Assembly: GCF_024171925.1 (NCBI RefSeq) | Contig: NZ_JAMTCO010000005.1 | Location: 372,001 to 436,000, forward strand | DNA: 64,000 nucleotides | Direction of reading: 5' to 3' | Origin: Actinokineospora diospyrosa | GTDB taxonomy: Bacteria; Actinomycetota; Actinomycetes; Mycobacteriales; Pseudonocardiaceae | Shown here: positions 62,571 to 64,000 of the stretch, piece after piece | How positions within the stretch are numbered: position 1 is the stretch's first letter | How the letters are laid out: the number at the start of each line of letters is the position of its first letter | The notes under the pieces: model-generated | Database searches by the model: none | Seen by the model: the letters and a program-made list of their open reading frames with translations, nothing else | Told to the model about the DNA's origin: nothing | Made by a program: the position numbers and the translations under genes

Positions 62571-62822
62571 TTGTCCACAAGGTCTGCCGCTGTCCACAGG
62601 GTGTGGTCGCTGGGCTCTTTTTGTCGGTGTGCTCTCGTAGGCTGTATATCGGGGGCTCTTGTGGCGGATGATCTTGTTGGGGTGCGCGCAGGGGGTAGTT
62701 GTTTGTCCACAACGGTTCTGGTTGTCCACAGGCTGCTGCTTGGTGCTGCCGTTGCGTCGGTGTTGCTCGGTAGGCTGTGTATTTGGGGGCTTTCGATCAG
62801 GTTGATCTTGGCGTAGGCCGGG
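62571..62822. repeat. tandem duplication with four DnaA-box-like sites
   Basis: Two diverged units (62571-62702 and 62703-62822) share a leading TTGTCCACA, a second xTGTCCACAG about 20 bases on, a GTAGGCTGTxTAT block, and a GATCTTG block. The four DnaA-box-like nonamers are at 62571, 62590, 62703 and 62722, all in the same orientation. No gene is seen here. Not a replication origin: dnaA, dnaN, gyr and oriC-type AT-rich DNA are absent. Confidence 0.65.
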
Positions 62823-62966
62823 GTTGGGGATGCGGGGCAAGGGATTCGGGCCTCCGCCTTCGGCTCCGGTGGACGGCCTCGTCGCCTGGCGGCGACCTCG
62901 GCCACCGGATCGGACGCCTCGTTGCCTGGCGGCAACATCGGGCCCGATCCGCGATTTCCGAGCTCT

Positions 62967-63111
62967 GCTCGATGGGGTGGACCTGTTTTGTGCGGGGCCC
63001 CTACGACACCCGTGGCAGGACCGCACAGCAGGGGCCGAAAAGACTGGCCCTGTCCGCTACCGACGCTACGGGTGCCGTCCCCCCACACAAAACAGGTCCA
63101 CCCCATCGAGC
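62967..63111 (-). repeat. intact 145-bp palindromic element, copy B (inverted)
   Basis: The reverse complement has the same ends, length and nested stems as copy A at 138-282. In the outer stem three base pairs differ from copy A, and the partner base has changed in each case, so pairing is kept. Most remaining differences fall in an unpaired block between the middle and inner stems. The element stands alone in non-coding DNA after the TPP-enzyme gene. Confidence 0.88.
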
Positions 63112-63360
63112 CGGCCTGGCACCAGCGAGTCCGACTGTCCAGGTGCTGGGTAGGTGGGCTGGGGCGGACCTGACGGGGGGCGAGTTGGCACCGCAGGGTC
63201 CGAGTGTCCATGTGCTGGGTTGGCAGGGCAGCCAAGAGCGGGCTGGGCTGACACCGGACCTTCCGGTGTCCACGGCTGATCAGGTGGGTTGGGGCGGACC
63301 TGACGGCAGCCCGGATGGGGGAGTGGCACCTGCGGGTTCCGAATGTCCAAAGGGTGTCGG
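63112..63360. repeat. degenerate tandem repeat of about 69-bp units
   Basis: Units share GGCACC, a GTGTCCA-like block, GTGGGTTGGGGCGGACCTGACGG (present at about 63154 and 63284 with one or two changes; only the first 20 bases are quoted as GTGGGTTGGGGCGGACCTGA), and GGGCTGG blocks. They lie between palindrome copy B and a terminator hairpin. No gene. Confidence 0.55.
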
Positions 63361-63381
63361 GCTGGAGGTGGGTGGGGACGG

Positions 63382-63421
63382 CACAAGGGCCACCAACCGG
63401 GGGTGGTTGGTGGCCCTTGTG
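63382..63421 (-). terminator. 17-pair terminator hairpin
   Basis: CACAAGGGCCACCAACC and GGTTGGTGGCCCTTGTG pair perfectly around six bases. It begins about 17 bases after the stop codon of the minus-strand gene that enters from the right edge, and clearly serves as its terminator. Confidence 0.88.
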
Positions 63422-63437
63422 GTGAGGCTCGGGGTGG

Positions 63438-64000
63438 TTACCGGGTCTCGGTGTTCGTGGTCTCCGACTCGTTGGTGTCGGAGTTGGTGAGGTTGTCGGT
63501 CACCGTGTTCAGCGTGTCGGTCACGGTGCTGGTGACGTCGGTCGCGGTGTCGGTCGCGGTCGAGACCGGCGCGGTCGCGGTGGTGTCCGAGTCGGTGCCG
63601 GTGCTGTGGGTGTGGCGGCCGCCGAGGTCGATGTTCAGGTCGGCGAGCAGGTCGATGTTCAGCAGGTCGCCATCGCCGAGGTCGAGCAGGTCGCCGTGGC
63701 CGAGCAGGTCGTCGAGCAGGTCGCTGTCGAGGACGTCGTCGAGGTCGAGGCCGTCGAGCAGGTCACCGTCGAGCAGGTCGAGGTCGAGGTCGAGCAGGTC
63801 GCCGTCGAGCAGGTCGTCGAGCAGGTCGCCGATCCCGTCGAGGTCGATGTCGAGGTCGAGCAGGCCGTCGTCGAGCAGGTCCTCCGACAGCAGCCACAGC
63901 GCCTGGGTGGGCGTGATGTCCAGGTCCGTCGCCCACTCCTGGGCCAGCGCGACCAGCGCCTGCAGCTCGGCGACCGAGTCCGCGTCGGAGAGGTCGTCGA
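63438..64000 (-). CDS. Asp/Leu-repeat low-complexity protein, 3' part (5' end beyond window)
   Basis: The minus-strand frame is open from the window edge to TAA at 63438-63440, about 187 codons. The N-terminal visible part is ordinary helical sequence (ELQALVALAQEWATDLDI and ALWLLSEDLL). From there about 90 residues are almost only Leu, Asp and Gly, in LLDGDLLDLD-type units. A GGRHTH segment follows and the last ~65 residues are Thr/Asp/Ser-rich. It is strongly acidic. No signal peptide can be judged because the start is missing. A terminator follows. I do not recognise a family. Confidence 0.8.
   Translation of the reverse strand, partial: DDLSDADSVAELQALVALAQEWATDLDITPTQALWLLSEDLLDDGLLDLDIDLDGIGDLLDDLLDGDLLDLDLDLLDGDLLDGLDLDDVLDSDLLDDLLGHGDLLDLGDGDLLNIDLLADLNIDLGGRHTHSTGTDSDTTATAPVSTATDTATDVTSTVTDTLNTVTDNLTNSDTNESETTNTETR

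Noticed and set aside
62571-62816. 81-codon frame over the DnaA-box repeat
   Set aside because: It is built from the repeated DNA and lacks codon bias.
62571-62822. Replication origin at the DnaA-box-like cluster
   Set aside because: dnaA, dnaN, rnpA and AT-rich unwinding DNA are absent; only four boxes.

Overview
The window looks like chromosomal DNA of a high-GC actinomycete. Coding regions are strongly G/C biased at third positions, GTG starts are common, and ATGA/GTGA stop-start overlaps are frequent. Gene orders such as hrcA-dnaJ-rsmE-HIT-phoH-ybeY-era-recO-uppS, zur/smtB, glyS, dgt and dnaG are typical of Actinobacteria. The family content (a sulfur-operon leader peptide, DUF6703, TIGR03086, an ECF41 sigma factor, a DasR-like operator on a chitinase) suggests a member of the Pseudonocardiales. 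That placement is inference, because no rRNA gene is present.

Layout. 1-440 holds an intact 145-bp palindromic element beside a decayed copy. 441-2389 carries a crotonase, a DUF4396 membrane protein under a CsoR-like operator, and a secreted protein. 2658-11243 (minus strand) is one assimilatory sulfur locus: a short leader peptide, sulfite reductase, a zinc-ribbon protein, cysH, cysD, cysN, a sulfonate-type ABC transporter and a sirohydrochlorin chelatase that serves the sulfite reductase cofactor. 11365-28000 (mostly plus strand) is the heat-shock/rRNA-maturation/era backbone. Inserted between the 2Fe-2S protein and era is a two-gene RiPP locus: a 75-residue precursor ending in two NNGC motifs and a radical SAM/SPASM enzyme. 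28162-30843 is a metal module (permease, His-rich TIGR03943 protein, Zur, SmtB/ArsR).

31342-43405 includes glyS, an 820-bp non-coding low-complexity tract, dgt, a serpin, an ECF41 sigma factor facing its probable target (a carboxymuconolactone-decarboxylase-family gene with a TGTCACA-N16-CGTC promoter), dnaG and a methyltransferase behind a 24-bp palindrome. 43459-52082 has two tRNAs, a GH18 chitinase with a DasR-like operator, a COG0523 GTPase, Nudix/OsmC and CutC. Two identical 18-bp operator-like palindromes lie upstream of cutC. 52140-62516 holds a two-component system, an SGNH hydrolase, regulators, and an oxidase/TPP-enzyme operon for a hydroxy- or oxo-acid.

62517-64000 is non-coding apart from the far end. 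It carries a tandem duplication with four DnaA-box-like sites, a second intact palindromic element in inverted orientation, degenerate tandem repeats, a strong terminator, and the 3' part of a gene for an Asp/Leu-repeat protein running off the window.

The best candidates for new biology are the RiPP locus, the covarying palindromic element, the Asp/Leu-repeat protein, and the regulatory sites that tie orphan genes to known regulator families. All identifications come from reading the sequence; no database search was run.
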